Notes: generated from the letters alone by a model not told the origin. DNA of 64,000 nt from Arsukibacterium indicum (GCF_019100565.1 NZ_JAHRID010000003.1:248001-312000); one strand, 5' to 3'; counted from the first letter of the stretch, positions 51,918 to 62,317 are shown. Made by a program: numbers and translations.

Positions 51918-53099
51918 TCAACAATACTGCCCGGCGACCCAGCCGCTGGCCCAGGCCCACTGGAAATTATAGCCTCCGAGCCAGCCGGTGACATCGACCA
52001 CTTCACCGATAAAATACAAGCCAGGCTGGTTTTTTGCCTCCATGGTTTTGGAGGATAAATAGTCGGTATCAACGCCGCCAATGGTTACCTCAGCTGTGCG
52101 GTAGCCTTCGGTGCCGTTAGGTTTAAAGACATAAGCATGCAAGGTATCAGCAAGCTGTTTAATGGTTTTCGGGTTTAATGCTTTTAGGGGCTGATTAGTA
52201 AATACGTTTAATTCCAGCAGTTTTTCGACCAGCCTTTTGGGTAATAATTTTGCCAGCGCGGTTTTAACTTCCTGCTCCGGATGGGCTTGCTGCTGTGAAG
52301 TCAGAAATTCTGCCAGATTGGTGTCTGGCGACATATTCACAACCACATTATCGCCGGGCTGCCAATAACTGGATATTTGTAATATCGCGGGCCCGCTTAA
52401 GCCACGGTGGGTAAACAGCATATCTTCCGGGAACAGGGTGCCATTAGCTTCTGCGGTTACCGGCAATGACACACCGCTGATTTCCTCAAATACCGCTTTA
52501 TCGCCCGGTTGCCAGGTTAATGGCACCAGGGCAGCTCGCAGTGGCAACACTTTTAAGCCAAACTGTTCAGCCAGCTGAAAACCGAAAGCGGTTGCGCCTA
52601 AATTGGGCAGACTTAAACCACCGCTGGCCACCACCAGACTCTGGCATTGCCGGCTAAGCTCCGGCGTAGTAACGGTATAAACGCCATCGGCAAAGCTGAC
52701 GGCGGTTATCTGCTGTTGCAGGGCAAGTTGCACATTGGCCGCTTTGGCTTCGCTAAGCAGCATCTCGACGATGTCTTTGGCTGAATCATCACAGAATAGC
52801 TGGCCAAGGGTTTTCTCGTGATAGGCAATGCCGTGCTTTTGTACCAGGGCAATAAAGTCCCATTGGGTATAACGGCTGAGTGCCGACTTACAAAAGTGTT
52901 TGTTTTGCGACAGAAAGTTTTCCGGGCTGCTGAACATATTAGTGAAGTTACAGCGACCGCCACCCGACATCAGAATTTTCCGACCCGGCCTTTTACCATT
53001 GTCCAGCAGCAACACTTTACGGCCGCGATTGCCCGCTTCAATGGCACACATCAGGCCTGCGGCACCGGCACCCACTACTATTACATCCCACTGCTGCAT
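51918..53099 (-). CDS. HI0933/YhiN-type FAD-dependent oxidoreductase
   Basis: This 393-residue flavoprotein has the FAD-binding VVGAGAAGLMCAIEAGNRGR, GKRPGRKILMSGGGRCNFTN, a CQSLVVASGGLSLPNLG segment, and a C-terminal NQPGLYFIGEVVDVTGWLGG with the motif typical of HI0933/YhiN proteins. The reaction is not established; an oxidoreductase role is inferred. It starts an apparent minus-strand operon with the 102-residue and DUF4862 proteins. Confidence 0.88.
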   Translation of the reverse strand: MQQWDVIVVGAGAAGLMCAIEAGNRGRKVLLLDNGKRPGRKILMSGGGRCNFTNMFSSPENFLSQNKHFCKSALSRYTQWDFIALVQKHGIAYHEKTLGQLFCDDSAKDIVEMLLSEAKAANVQLALQQQITAVSFADGVYTVTTPELSRQCQSLVVASGGLSLPNLGATAFGFQLAEQFGLKVLPLRAALVPLTWQPGDKAVFEEISGVSLPVTAEANGTLFPEDMLFTHRGLSGPAILQISSYWQPGDNVVVNMSPDTNLAEFLTSQQQAHPEQEVKTALAKLLPKRLVEKLLELNVFTNQPLKALNPKTIKQLADTLHAYVFKPNGTEGYRTAEVTIGGVDTDYLSSKTMEAKNQPGLYFIGEVVDVTGWLGGYNFQWAWASGWVAGQYC

Positions 53100-53496
53100 G
53101 CTTTGCTGCCTGTCTGCTGAAAAACGCTATTGTCGGCGACTGCAGCAGCAGATGCAAACACCGGCATTAAAATCTCCACACTTATGCAGTTTGCTACTAA
53201 CTAATAATCATTAGTTATAAAGGTTGTCACCGCAGTGTCACGATGTGTTGACCGGGCTGGCTTACTCTGCCTGACTTGTTGCTTTTTTCGCCAAAAATAA
53301 TAAAACCCTTTTCTGGAAACGGCAGCAATAGCCGGCTTTTGCTGTTAACAGTTGTCACCATTTCACGGATTTACACTTAGTTACACTTTGGTTAATAGTA
53401 ACTTTGATGTTGTCGCAGGTTTGCGCTTTGCGATCATCCTGTCCAGGAATTTATAACTTAATTCTGATAATTACTATAAACAACAAGAGTGTATCC
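53100..53496. other. Intergenic region upstream of S8 peptidase
   Basis: This 397-base region separates the divergent oxidoreductase and S8 peptidase genes. It contains a perfect inverted repeat AACTAAT-AATC-ATTAGTT at 53199-53216 and a direct repeat TTACACTT(A/T) near 53370-53387. No gene is supported; the region probably holds the divergent promoters and an operator. Confidence 0.4.
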
Positions 53497-55830
53497 ATGT
53501 ATAAACCAAAATTTAAACTTACCAGGCTGGCTTTATTGTGCCTGCCGGCAACTATTATGGCATCTCCTTCCGTGCTGGCCGATACCGAGCAAGCCCGGCC
53601 ATACGCCAGTGCTGCCCCGGCCAGTGCAGCTAAAGCTAAAAAAGACAAAGTATTTGCATCACTGAATAATCAGTCAGGCAAGCGTTACATTATTAAATAT
53701 AAAGATGAAGCCTTCGCTGGCGTTGCCCAGTATGCAGCCCCGGGCAATGCCTCGCCGCAGGCCGCATATGCCCTGCAGCAGGTTGCCAGTAAACTGCAAA
53801 GCAAGGGCCGGCGGGTGCATCATGTTCTTACCCCGCAATCCGCTATCGCCGCTGATTTAACCGCTGCTGATCTGATAGAACTGCAGGCCGACCCATCGGT
53901 GCAATATGTAGAAGAAGACTTAAAACGCTATCCACTGGCGCAACAGGTGCCTTATGGCTTCAATATGGTGCAGGCTAATCAGCTTAGCGACCAATTTGCC
54001 TCTAATCAGAAAGTCTGTGTTATTGACTCGGGTTTAGATTTACCACACGAAGATTTTTTAAGCGGCAATATAACCGGTACCAATAACTCGGGTACCGGCA
54101 ACTGGTACGACAATGGCGGCCCGCACGGCACCCACGTGGCCGGTACAATAGCGGCATTAAATAACAGTACCGGTATGGTCGGGGTGTTACCAAACGGTAA
54201 TGTAAAACTGCACATCATCAAGGTATTTAATGAAGAAGGTTGGGGTTACAGCTCAACCCTGGCCAATGCGGTCAACACCTGTGTCAGCAATGGCTCTACC
54301 GTTATCAATATGAGCCTGGGCGGCGGTGGTTCTAACACCACTGAAAGTAATGCTATGCAGGCAGCCTTTGATCAGGGCGTACTGTTAATTGCTGCTGCAG
54401 GTAACGATGGCAACACTGCCATGTCGTATCCGGCATCCTACAATTCAGTGGTATCGGTAGCTGCGATTGATAAGAATAAGCAACTGGCTGATTTTTCTCA
54501 ACGCAACACTCAGGTTGAACTGGCAGCACCAGGCGTTGATATCCGTTCAACATACCCTGAAGGCACTGGCCTGGAGGCTATTCTGAGTGTTGGCAGTACC
54601 GACTATGCCAGCTCACCGATGACTAACTCCAGTGACGGTAGTGCCAATGCTGCCCTGGCCAGCTGCGGCCTGGCAGAAACCACCTGTACTAATGTTGCCA
54701 ATAAAATTTGTGTTATTGAGCGCGGCAATGTCAGTTTTGTACAAAAAGTGCAATCCTGTGAAAACGGTGGCGGCTTAGCAGCCATTATTTACAATAACAC
54801 TACCGGCGACTTTGGTGGCACCCTGGGCGATAATCCGGGCACCTCCATTCCGGCGCTGGCAGTAACCCAGGCGGTTGGCCAGGCCCTGATGAGTCGGATT
54901 GGTCAGTCAGCATTCCTGAGTTCAGGTAGCAGCAATTATGGCCTGATGAGCGGTACGTCAATGGCATCTCCCCATGTTGCCGGCGTAGCAGCCTTGGTCT
55001 GGAGCCATTTCCCGCAATGTACCAATGCCCAAATCCGTAATGTACTGGCCGTTACGGCAGAAGATTTAGGCAGCGCGGGCCGTGATAACTCGTATGGGCA
55101 TGGTCTGGTGCGGGCAAAAGCAGCTTACGACTACATTAATCAGCAAGGTTGTGACGGTTCAGGTTCAGGTGGTGAAGATCCGACTCCACCGGCAGATAAT
55201 GTGCTGGAAAAAGCAGTGGCGAAAACCGGTTTAAGCGGTGCGACCAACTCTAAAACATATTTCACCATCACTGTGCCGGCTGGCGCCACTAACCTGAACT
55301 TTAATATGACAGGTGGCAGCGGTGATGCTGACTTATATGTTCGCTTTGGCAGCCAGCCAACAACGTCAAACTATGATTGCCGGCCATACAGAAGCGGTAA
55401 CGCAGAAAGCTGTAGCTTTGCGACTACACAAGCAGGCACTTATCATGTGATGATCAATGGCTACAGCGCCTACTCAGGCGTGTCACTGGTGGCCGATTAT
55501 ACGGCGCCGGCCGGCGGCGGTGGTAGCGGTGGTGGTGGCACCTTGGAGAACCTGAGCGCTGCAACCGGCAACTGGTTGCATTACACCCTAACAGTGCCTG
55601 CAGGCATGGGTTCGCTAACTGTTACCAGTTCAGGTGGCAGTGGTGATGCCGATTTATATGTGCGTCGTGGCAGCCAACCTACCACCAGTGCCTATGACTG
55701 CCGCCCATACCGAACCGGTAACAATGAAAGTTGCAGCTTCAGTAACCCGCAGGCAGCGACTTATCATATCAGTTTACGGGCCTATCGCAGCTTCAGCGGC
55801 CTGACCCTGGTTGCAGAATACCAGCCATAA
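53497..55830 (+). CDS. Secreted S8 (subtilisin-like) serine protease with two PPC domains
   Basis: This 777-residue protease has a signal peptide, an I9 inhibitor/propeptide (RYIIKYKDEAFAGV to VQYVEEDLKRY), and the catalytic domain with Asp in VIDSGLDLPHEDF, His in GTHVAGTIAAL and Ser in GTSMASPHVAGVAAL. A PA-like insertion (TCTNVANKICVIERGNVSFV) sits between His and Ser. Two C-terminal PPC domains each contain GSGDADLYVR and DCRPYR; they help secretion or substrate binding and are removed in related enzymes. It is an extracellular proteolytic enzyme. ATG 53497 is preceded by AAGAG; the frame to 53404 lacks a signal. A strong terminator follows. Confidence 0.92.
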   Translation: MYKPKFKLTRLALLCLPATIMASPSVLADTEQARPYASAAPASAAKAKKDKVFASLNNQSGKRYIIKYKDEAFAGVAQYAAPGNASPQAAYALQQVASKLQSKGRRVHHVLTPQSAIAADLTAADLIELQADPSVQYVEEDLKRYPLAQQVPYGFNMVQANQLSDQFASNQKVCVIDSGLDLPHEDFLSGNITGTNNSGTGNWYDNGGPHGTHVAGTIAALNNSTGMVGVLPNGNVKLHIIKVFNEEGWGYSSTLANAVNTCVSNGSTVINMSLGGGGSNTTESNAMQAAFDQGVLLIAAAGNDGNTAMSYPASYNSVVSVAAIDKNKQLADFSQRNTQVELAAPGVDIRSTYPEGTGLEAILSVGSTDYASSPMTNSSDGSANAALASCGLAETTCTNVANKICVIERGNVSFVQKVQSCENGGGLAAIIYNNTTGDFGGTLGDNPGTSIPALAVTQAVGQALMSRIGQSAFLSSGSSNYGLMSGTSMASPHVAGVAALVWSHFPQCTNAQIRNVLAVTAEDLGSAGRDNSYGHGLVRAKAAYDYINQQGCDGSGSGGEDPTPPADNVLEKAVAKTGLSGATNSKTYFTITVPAGATNLNFNMTGGSGDADLYVRFGSQPTTSNYDCRPYRSGNAESCSFATTQAGTYHVMINGYSAYSGVSLVADYTAPAGGGGSGGGGTLENLSAATGNWLHYTLTVPAGMGSLTVTSSGGSGDADLYVRRGSQPTTSAYDCRPYRTGNNESCSFSNPQAATYHISLRAYRSFSGLTLVAEYQP

Positions 55831-55850
55831 GTTTACTTTTACAGACATAC

Positions 55851-55880
55851 TAAGGGCGCCGATTGGCGCCCTTACTTTTT
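55851..55880 (+). terminator. Intrinsic terminator after S8 protease
   Basis: TAAGGGCGCC (55851-55860) and GGCGCCCTTA (55865-55874) form a perfect 10-base stem with GATT loop followed by CTTTTT. It also lies 18 bases beyond the convergent Sel1-repeat gene's stop and can serve both. Confidence 0.9.
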
Positions 55881-55897
55881 AATTAAAAATTAGTGAG

Positions 55898-58135
55898 TTA
55901 CGGATTGAGCAACCGGTGTAGTTGTGCTTTGGCCAGCGGTTCATCCTGCTCGGCGGCCAGCTGATAATAATCACGGGCTTTGATTAAATCCCGGCCTACC
56001 CCACGGCCATTTTCGTACATCCAGCCCAGATTATACTGCGCGGTGGCGTAACCTTGCTCTGCCGCCCGGCTAAACAACTCTACCGCTTTCTTATCATCCG
56101 CTTTAACTAAACGGCCGTTTTTATAAAACATACCCAGTGCCGTTAATGCCCGTGGCACCCCGGCATCAAGTGAACGCTGATAAAGCGCTAACGCCCGGGC
56201 CTCATCCTGCGGTACGCCATAGCCTTTTTCATACAGCCAGCCCAGATGGGCCAGCGCCCGGCTATGTTGCTGATCGGCTGCCAGCTGATACCAGTAAACG
56301 GCTTGCTGATCATTCTGTTTAACACCACGACCGGTTTCAAAACGCAGGCCCATATTGAATTGAGCGTCGGCATCACCGGTTTCCGCCACTTTCTGATACC
56401 AGTACACGGCCTGTTGTTCATCCTGCGGTACACCGCGGCCATTGGCATACATAAAGCCCAAATTATACATGGCAAACACTTCACCCTGAGCCGCTGCCTG
56501 CTGATACCAGCTCACCGCTGCTGCGTCATCCTGGGCCGTGCCGGTACCATTCGCCAGCCTTAATGCCGTGGTGTATTGTGCTATTGCCAGCCCTTGCTTT
56601 GCCGCTGCTTCAAACCAGTTAAATGCCTGAGCTTCGTCTACCGCCACCCCGGTACCATTGGCATAACATAAGCCTAACTGATACTGGGCATTAGCCGAAC
56701 CCTGGCTGGCTGCCAGTTCGAATAATGCCACGGCCCTGTTTAACTCGTCCTGCCGGCCGCTTTGCAGCAACAGCATACCAAGATAATAACTGGCATCACC
56801 ATCCTGCTGCGCAGCCGCAAGCTCCAGCCATTCTTTAGCCCGGCTGGTATTGGCCCGGATGCCCCGCCCCTGCAGGTAACTTGCCCCTACTTCACGCTGA
56901 GCGGACGCCAGGCCCTGGTCAGCGGCTTTTGAGAATAATTTAAAGGCGGTGTCATCATTTTTAGCCACACCCCTGCCATCACGATACAGTAAGCCCAACT
57001 GATAGGCTGCCCGGCTGTGGTTCTGAGCCGACGCCTGTTGCAGCCAGCGGGCAGCCTGTGCCATATCTACTGTCGTACCACGACCATCGCTGTAGCGGTT
57101 GGCCACGATAAACTGGGCATCGACATCGCCCTGAGCGGCCGCCTTTTCAAACCAGTTTAGCGCGGCACGCTCGTCCTGGGTTACCCCGCGACCATTGGCG
57201 TACATATAACCCAGGTTATATTGCGCCAACACATGTTGCTGCGCGGCGGCCTGACTGTACCAGTACACGGCCTGGGCATCGTCTTTACTTACCCCGCGGC
57301 CGTTGGCAAACAAGGTTGCCAGATGATATTGAGCTGCCGCCATACCTTGCTCTGCGGCCGCAACAAACCAGTTGGCAGCTTCGGTAAAGTCGACCGCCAC
57401 GCCAAGGCCATTGGCATAAAGCGCTGCCAGATTAAACTGCGCATCAAGGTGGCCGTTCTGGGCCAGTGGCAGCCACTGAGCCAGGGCTTCACTATAATTT
57501 TCGCGATTATAGGCCCGCATGCCACTATCGAAATTAGCCGAGCCGACATCTACCGCGCTGACAGTGCTGGTTGCCACCGGGGTATCGGTGGTCGACTTTT
57601 CAGCGCTGCGCTCTGCTGCTGTATTCTGGTCACGTTGCGTATTGTTTTGAGCGGCTGCAAGTGCGGCCGCGGGGTTACTGGTACCCAGTTTCACTTCTGT
57701 ACTGTTGCTGACCGCTGGCGGGTTGGTTGCGGACGTGGCAGACACGGTCGCAGTGGTGACATTTTCTGTCAACGCGGGCCTGGCTTGCACAGTTTCAGCA
57801 GTTTGCTCGGCCTTTAGCTGCTCAGCCCCACGCTCTATATCGCGCCTGGCGGCTGACAACTCGGCAAAATCAGTGCTGCCAGACGCAGCCTGCTCCAGCC
57901 AGTATGAGGCCTGCAACGGGTCTTGCTCGACCCCCTGGCCTAATGAGTAGGCTTTAGCCAGCTCAAACTGGGCCGCTTTTACACCTTCCATTGCCAGATT
58001 CTGCCAAAGCTCAACCGCCCGGGCGTGCCTGCCATCAGCAAAAGCCGCTTTTGCCTCTGCCATTATTTCGGAATTATCTGCTGCTGCCACCAAACTGACT
58101 GCGAGCAATGCTGTTGTTATTATATTTAGCCGCAT
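55898..58135 (-). CDS. Secreted Sel1-repeat protein
   Basis: This 745-residue protein starts with a short signal peptide and has two N-terminal SLR units, a low-complexity Ala/Thr/Asn spacer (about 110-205), then about fourteen 36-residue Sel1 (TPR-like) repeats. These are recognisable by A.YWY..AA.QG...AQY.LG..Y.NGRGV. Sel1 arrays are superhelical protein-binding scaffolds; secreted bacterial ones are often regulators of envelope or virulence processes. No enzymatic motif is present. The repeats are highly regular at protein level. Confidence 0.88.
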   Translation of the reverse strand: MRLNIITTALLAVSLVAAADNSEIMAEAKAAFADGRHARAVELWQNLAMEGVKAAQFELAKAYSLGQGVEQDPLQASYWLEQAASGSTDFAELSAARRDIERGAEQLKAEQTAETVQARPALTENVTTATVSATSATNPPAVSNSTEVKLGTSNPAAALAAAQNNTQRDQNTAAERSAEKSTTDTPVATSTVSAVDVGSANFDSGMRAYNRENYSEALAQWLPLAQNGHLDAQFNLAALYANGLGVAVDFTEAANWFVAAAEQGMAAAQYHLATLFANGRGVSKDDAQAVYWYSQAAAQQHVLAQYNLGYMYANGRGVTQDERAALNWFEKAAAQGDVDAQFIVANRYSDGRGTTVDMAQAARWLQQASAQNHSRAAYQLGLLYRDGRGVAKNDDTAFKLFSKAADQGLASAQREVGASYLQGRGIRANTSRAKEWLELAAAQQDGDASYYLGMLLLQSGRQDELNRAVALFELAASQGSANAQYQLGLCYANGTGVAVDEAQAFNWFEAAAKQGLAIAQYTTALRLANGTGTAQDDAAAVSWYQQAAAQGEVFAMYNLGFMYANGRGVPQDEQQAVYWYQKVAETGDADAQFNMGLRFETGRGVKQNDQQAVYWYQLAADQQHSRALAHLGWLYEKGYGVPQDEARALALYQRSLDAGVPRALTALGMFYKNGRLVKADDKKAVELFSRAAEQGYATAQYNLGWMYENGRGVGRDLIKARDYYQLAAEQDEPLAKAQLHRLLNP

Positions 58136-58271
58136 AGATGCCCCTCCGCTGCCATAGTTATACCAAAGTTCAACTAAGACACCAACAGCTTAATCCATTA
58201 TATAAGCGTTAAATAATGGTAAAGCAGCACACCAAAACTGCGACAAAGCGCTATTTATGCGGGTTTAACCG

Positions 58272-60278
58272 CTATTGTTGTTGCTGATAACCGTTAATAA
58301 CATTTTGCCAGGCCGTTTCCTGCCACTGGAAGGGGGTAAGCTTTGCCTGTTCTTTGCGCAACGAACGCAGCAAGCGCTGCAGATTCTGCTGCTGCCAGTT
58401 GCCCGGCAACCGGCGCCGGCACTTATCAAAGTCTATTAACCAGATTGTGCCGCTGGCATCGAGCAGAATGTTGCGACAGTTTAAATCTGTATGATCGACA
58501 CCAGCAGCGTGTAAGCGGGCAATGGCAACCCCAACCGCGTGCCATTCAGCAGCAGTCAGGGCCCGGGTGGTATGAAGGATACTTGCCAGATCACGGCCAG
58601 TGCTTATCCGCTCAATCAGTAAATCAGCCCGGTAACTTAAACCGGTTTGCTGATAGCGGGCTGCCACAGGCTTGGGTACCGCCAACCCCTGTCGCCGCAT
58701 CCATTGCAGCAAACTGAATTCCTGCATCGCCCGGCTATTGATGGCAGACTGGTAAAAAAAGCGGTCTTTAATCAGTTTACCAGCCAGCCCGCCCCGATAA
58801 TAATGGCGCAGTACTAATTGATGTGTGCGGTCCTGATGTGTATGCCGGACAAACCAGGCGGTATTGCGGCCAGTCGAGCTACCTGTAACTGCCTGCTGCT
58901 GTTGCCACCACTGAGGGTTAAACTGCGCCGCACCAACGGTGTCGAACATGTCGGCATAAAACCAATACACCTCATCGCCGCTGGCCCCCTCGCAAACACT
59001 GACCAGGTTATCACTGCACAAGGCCGCTATGGCCTGGCAGCTGCGGGCAACAGCGCCTTGCTGTGACTGATAAAACTGACGGGCCCGCTCGCCCTGCTGT
59101 TTGCGTAAAAGCGCATTATCTAGCAGCTGAGCAGTACTGTGCTGCAACTGTGCCGCATTATCGACAATACTGACCGCCTGACGCTGCGCCAGCTGATTAT
59201 AGGCATCAGCAAAATTAAAATAATGCGGACCGGTTTGCACGGCTTTACCAAAACAAATGGCCTCCAATGGGTTATGGCCACCACGGCCAATTAAGCTGCC
59301 ACCAATAAATACCAGACTGGCCTGCTGATACCAGGCCAGCAGCTCACCCATGCTGTCAATCAGCGCTACTTGTGTACTGGCATCGGGTAAGCCGCCGCTA
59401 CTGCGGCGCCATAAATTCAGGCCAGCATCAGTAACCAGGGCTGCCACTTTATTAAAACGCTCCGGGTGGCGCGGCACCAGTACCAATAACAAGTTACTAA
59501 ATTGACCTTTCAGTTTAGGGTACAACTGGAGCAGCTGCTCATCTTCGCCCTCATGGGTGCTGCCTGCAACCCAGACCAGCCGTTCACTAAGCGCTGGTGC
59601 CATACTGCTACTGAGTTCATTCAGGTTATCAGGCAAACGCAACTCAAATTTTAAATTACCAGCCACCTGTACTTTGGTATGGCCCAATGCCCGAAAGCGC
59701 CGGGCGCTGGCATTATCCTGGGCCAGCAATAAGCTGACCTGCTGCAGTGCCGGCAGAGTGAGCCAGGCAAAGCGCCGGTAACCACGGGCCGAGCGGGCCG
59801 ACAGACGGGCGTTAGCCAACACCGTTGGGATCAGCGCCTTATCACACTTGCCTAACAGATTTGGCCAAAGTTCAGTTTCCAGAATAACAATCAGCTGCGG
59901 CTGCAGCCGGTTAATAAAACGTGTTACCGCTCCGGGATAATCAAACGGCAGGTAACAATGTTGCACGGTATTGCCAAGCCGGCTGATAATAGTCGCGCTG
60001 CCAGTGGGTGTAGTACCGGTAACCGTGATGGGCTGATCGGGGTAGCGCTGTTGTAACTGCTTTATCAGCGGAATAGCGGCAATTGTTTCACCTACCGACA
60101 CTGCATGCACCACAATACCGCCACGTTTTAAATCAGCAGGCAGCCAGCCAAAACGTTCTGCCAGCCTTTGCCGGTAACGGCTGTCACGCAGCGAACGCCA
60201 GAGCAAATAGCCCAACAGCGGCAGTAACCCCAGATACAATAACAGTTGATAGGCGAAGCGGCTGAGCGCCTGAGCCAT
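58272..60278 (-). CDS. Kdo transferase - Kdo kinase fusion (WaaA-KdkA)
   Basis: This protein of about 668 residues joins two enzymes. Residues 1-425 are a GT30 Kdo transferase: an N-terminal membrane anchor, GIVVHAVSVGETIAAIPLIK, ETELWPNLLGKC, VWVAGSTHEGEDEQLL and GRGGHNPLEAICFGK. Residues 430-668 are a KdkA-type Kdo 4-kinase with HYYRGGLAGKLIKDRFF, GVDHTDLNCRNILLD (catalytic loop) and IWLIDFDKCRRR (Mg-binding DFD). The enzyme would add Kdo to lipid A and phosphorylate it at the inner membrane, as in Haemophilus where WaaA and KdkA are separate. ATG 60278 is the natural start of the transferase. Confidence 0.9.
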   Translation of the reverse strand: MAQALSRFAYQLLLYLGLLPLLGYLLWRSLRDSRYRQRLAERFGWLPADLKRGGIVVHAVSVGETIAAIPLIKQLQQRYPDQPITVTGTTPTGSATIISRLGNTVQHCYLPFDYPGAVTRFINRLQPQLIVILETELWPNLLGKCDKALIPTVLANARLSARSARGYRRFAWLTLPALQQVSLLLAQDNASARRFRALGHTKVQVAGNLKFELRLPDNLNELSSSMAPALSERLVWVAGSTHEGEDEQLLQLYPKLKGQFSNLLLVLVPRHPERFNKVAALVTDAGLNLWRRSSGGLPDASTQVALIDSMGELLAWYQQASLVFIGGSLIGRGGHNPLEAICFGKAVQTGPHYFNFADAYNQLAQRQAVSIVDNAAQLQHSTAQLLDNALLRKQQGERARQFYQSQQGAVARSCQAIAALCSDNLVSVCEGASGDEVYWFYADMFDTVGAAQFNPQWWQQQQAVTGSSTGRNTAWFVRHTHQDRTHQLVLRHYYRGGLAGKLIKDRFFYQSAINSRAMQEFSLLQWMRRQGLAVPKPVAARYQQTGLSYRADLLIERISTGRDLASILHTTRALTAAEWHAVGVAIARLHAAGVDHTDLNCRNILLDASGTIWLIDFDKCRRRLPGNWQQQNLQRLLRSLRKEQAKLTPFQWQETAWQNVINGYQQQQ

Positions 60279-60475
60279 AGTAAAACCCCGTATGAGTAAC
60301 ACCCCGTTTGAGCTGACAGTGACATCGCGCTGCCTGAAAGCGCTATGATGCCAAATATCAGCCAGTGACACCAAAAGAATCTGTTGCGATATCCGCTTTG
60401 ATGCTAAACTTTTGCTCTTTTTAAGCCGGTTTATCTTGTTAAAAGCCAAAGTAAAACCACGCGCTGGAGTTGTGC

Positions 60476-61402
60476 ATGCCTACTGTTAATTCAGACAACA
60501 CCACTATCGGGAGAGCGACACCACTCGATAATTTTAAAGAAATTTTGCTGCGCTTTGCCGCGTCAGGCTACTTTCCGGCCACTGCCTTTATCAAAAACCA
60601 ACCGGTTAAAAGCGAATTACCGGTGGTGCATGACAATATTAAGCTGGAAATTGTTACCCACTGCTGGAACTATGCCCGCTTTTTTGTTTATCAGCTAAGC
60701 TCACTGGTAAAATATCCGCCAACCAATATGCAGCTGCGTTTTACCGTGTTTTACTCAGAAGAAGATGAGGCCACCAGCAAACTACTGCAGCATTTTCAGA
60801 CCCTGAGTGTGCCAAATGTGGAATGGAATTTTCAGCCGTTACCCACGCCGTTGCTATTGCGCCGGGCGATAGGCCGCAATCGTGCCGCCAAAGCCACTCA
60901 GGCCGACTGGGTATGGTTTGCCGACTGCGATATGGTATTTCATCAAGACTGTCTCGACACCCTGGAGCAGCTGTTAAAAGGCCGCCAGGAAATCCTGTTA
61001 TTTCCGGACACCCTGCTGGTTACCCCGCTGCTGACTGAAGCCGACCCGATGATTTCAGCCGGTAAGGATAAAACTGAGTTGCTGGAAGTCGATAAAACCA
61101 AATTTAAACCCCGTAAATTTGACCGCGCTACCGGTGCTATTCAGATTATTCATGGCGAAGTTGCCCGCAACTGTGGTTATTGCGATGATTTAGCGGTGTA
61201 CCAGAAGCCGAAGTACCACTGGACCAAAACCTATGAAGACCGCGCCGTACGCTGGTTACTGGGCACCCAGGGTGTACCGATAGCACTGCCAAACCTGCTG
61301 CTGATCCGCCACGCCGAAAAAGGTCGTTACAAGGAAGACAGCAAGGTGTCGGTTATTCGTAAAACCATTCGCCGGATTAAATCGGCGCTGATTAATAAAT
61401 AA
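60476..61402 (+). CDS. Glycosyltransferase (GT-A, family 2-like)
   Basis: This 308-residue cytoplasmic protein has a GT-A pattern: LEIVTHCWNYARFFVYQLSS at the start, LRFTVFYSEEDEATSK, NRAAKATQADWVWFADCDMV with a DxD-type D-C-D metal site, then a C-terminal part with DRAVRWLLGTQG. It likely adds a sugar to LPS or another surface glycan. ATG 60476 follows GGAG; TTG 60470 is possible. It is divergent from the Kdo fusion gene and convergent with the next glycosyltransferase gene. Confidence 0.8.
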   Translation: MPTVNSDNTTIGRATPLDNFKEILLRFAASGYFPATAFIKNQPVKSELPVVHDNIKLEIVTHCWNYARFFVYQLSSLVKYPPTNMQLRFTVFYSEEDEATSKLLQHFQTLSVPNVEWNFQPLPTPLLLRRAIGRNRAAKATQADWVWFADCDMVFHQDCLDTLEQLLKGRQEILLFPDTLLVTPLLTEADPMISAGKDKTELLEVDKTKFKPRKFDRATGAIQIIHGEVARNCGYCDDLAVYQKPKYHWTKTYEDRAVRWLLGTQGVPIALPNLLLIRHAEKGRYKEDSKVSVIRKTIRRIKSALINK

Positions 61403-61432
61403 GTTGGCAACATCAGAGCTGGCCCGCTGGAT

Positions 61433-62317
61433 TTAATTGTTCAGCGTCGGCTGGCCATACTCTTGCACCATGTTATTAATTTGAAAGTCATTACCACTAT
61501 CGGGTTGCTTGTTGAGCTGCCACAAAGTCACAGCCTTACTACTTTTCCAGACGATCAGCTTTTTATTGCTACCAGTACGATGGATAGCGCAACCGTTTAA
61601 CGTCGCCATCCAGTACAGCCAGATATCATCGCCATGCGGAGATAAACGGCAAAACTTCTCGGCATCAGTTGTATCAGGGTGCAAAGCGCCTGGCGGGAAC
61701 AATGCACCGGCGCCACTGGTAAAAAATAAGCGATTATCCGGCCCGCGTTGTTCAGTTTTTGCCTGCCAGAGCCGGTAAGGTTGGATGTTATTCTGGTCAT
61801 CGAGCGTGATATAGTGGGCCCGCAGACAGACGACTTCCCGCTCGCCACCCTGATACCCGGCCAGTAACTCGGCCAACCAGTCATTGCGATAATAAATATC
61901 ATCATCAGCAGTAACATGGTAGGCATCGGGGTAATGCTGTAATGCCGGGATAAGCTTTTTGTAAGATTTAATATCGTGCTCGACTAACCTTATCGTTAAC
62001 CCTTGCTGCTCTAATGCCAATACGTCTGCTGGTAACTGCTGATAATCGGGTTTATATAACCACAGCACGACTTTATCAGCACTAACATGCTGTAATAATA
62101 AAGATTTCAAAGTCAGGTGCAGCGTGTCGAATCTTGGTGGATAGGATGTCAGATTTACGATCAGTTCGCCCGCCAGCGGATGGCGACTCTGTTTTAACGC
62201 TGCCCGCCGGGCCCATTGTTTCGCTAGTACTGACTGCGCTGTATATTGCAGCGGCATGCCGCTCAATGATTTAAGCTTGCGCTGAAAATGACGCTTTAGC
62301 GTCGATAAAACAGACAT
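61433..62317 (-). CDS. Glycosyltransferase, GT-A fold
   Basis: This 294-residue protein shows ELIVNLTSYPPRFDTLHLTL, a conserved start of bacterial glycosyltransferase-like proteins, and YHVTADDDIYYRNDWLAELL with the DxD metal motif. A DDIWLYWMATLNG segment follows. The substrate is unknown; a role in surface polysaccharide synthesis is inferred from the neighbouring Kdo and glycosyltransferase genes. ATG 62317 is preferred over 62347, since the earlier residues do not look conserved. Confidence 0.8.
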   Translation of the reverse strand: MSVLSTLKRHFQRKLKSLSGMPLQYTAQSVLAKQWARRAALKQSRHPLAGELIVNLTSYPPRFDTLHLTLKSLLLQHVSADKVVLWLYKPDYQQLPADVLALEQQGLTIRLVEHDIKSYKKLIPALQHYPDAYHVTADDDIYYRNDWLAELLAGYQGGEREVVCLRAHYITLDDQNNIQPYRLWQAKTEQRGPDNRLFFTSGAGALFPPGALHPDTTDAEKFCRLSPHGDDIWLYWMATLNGCAIHRTGSNKKLIVWKSSKAVTLWQLNKQPDSGNDFQINNMVQEYGQPTLNN

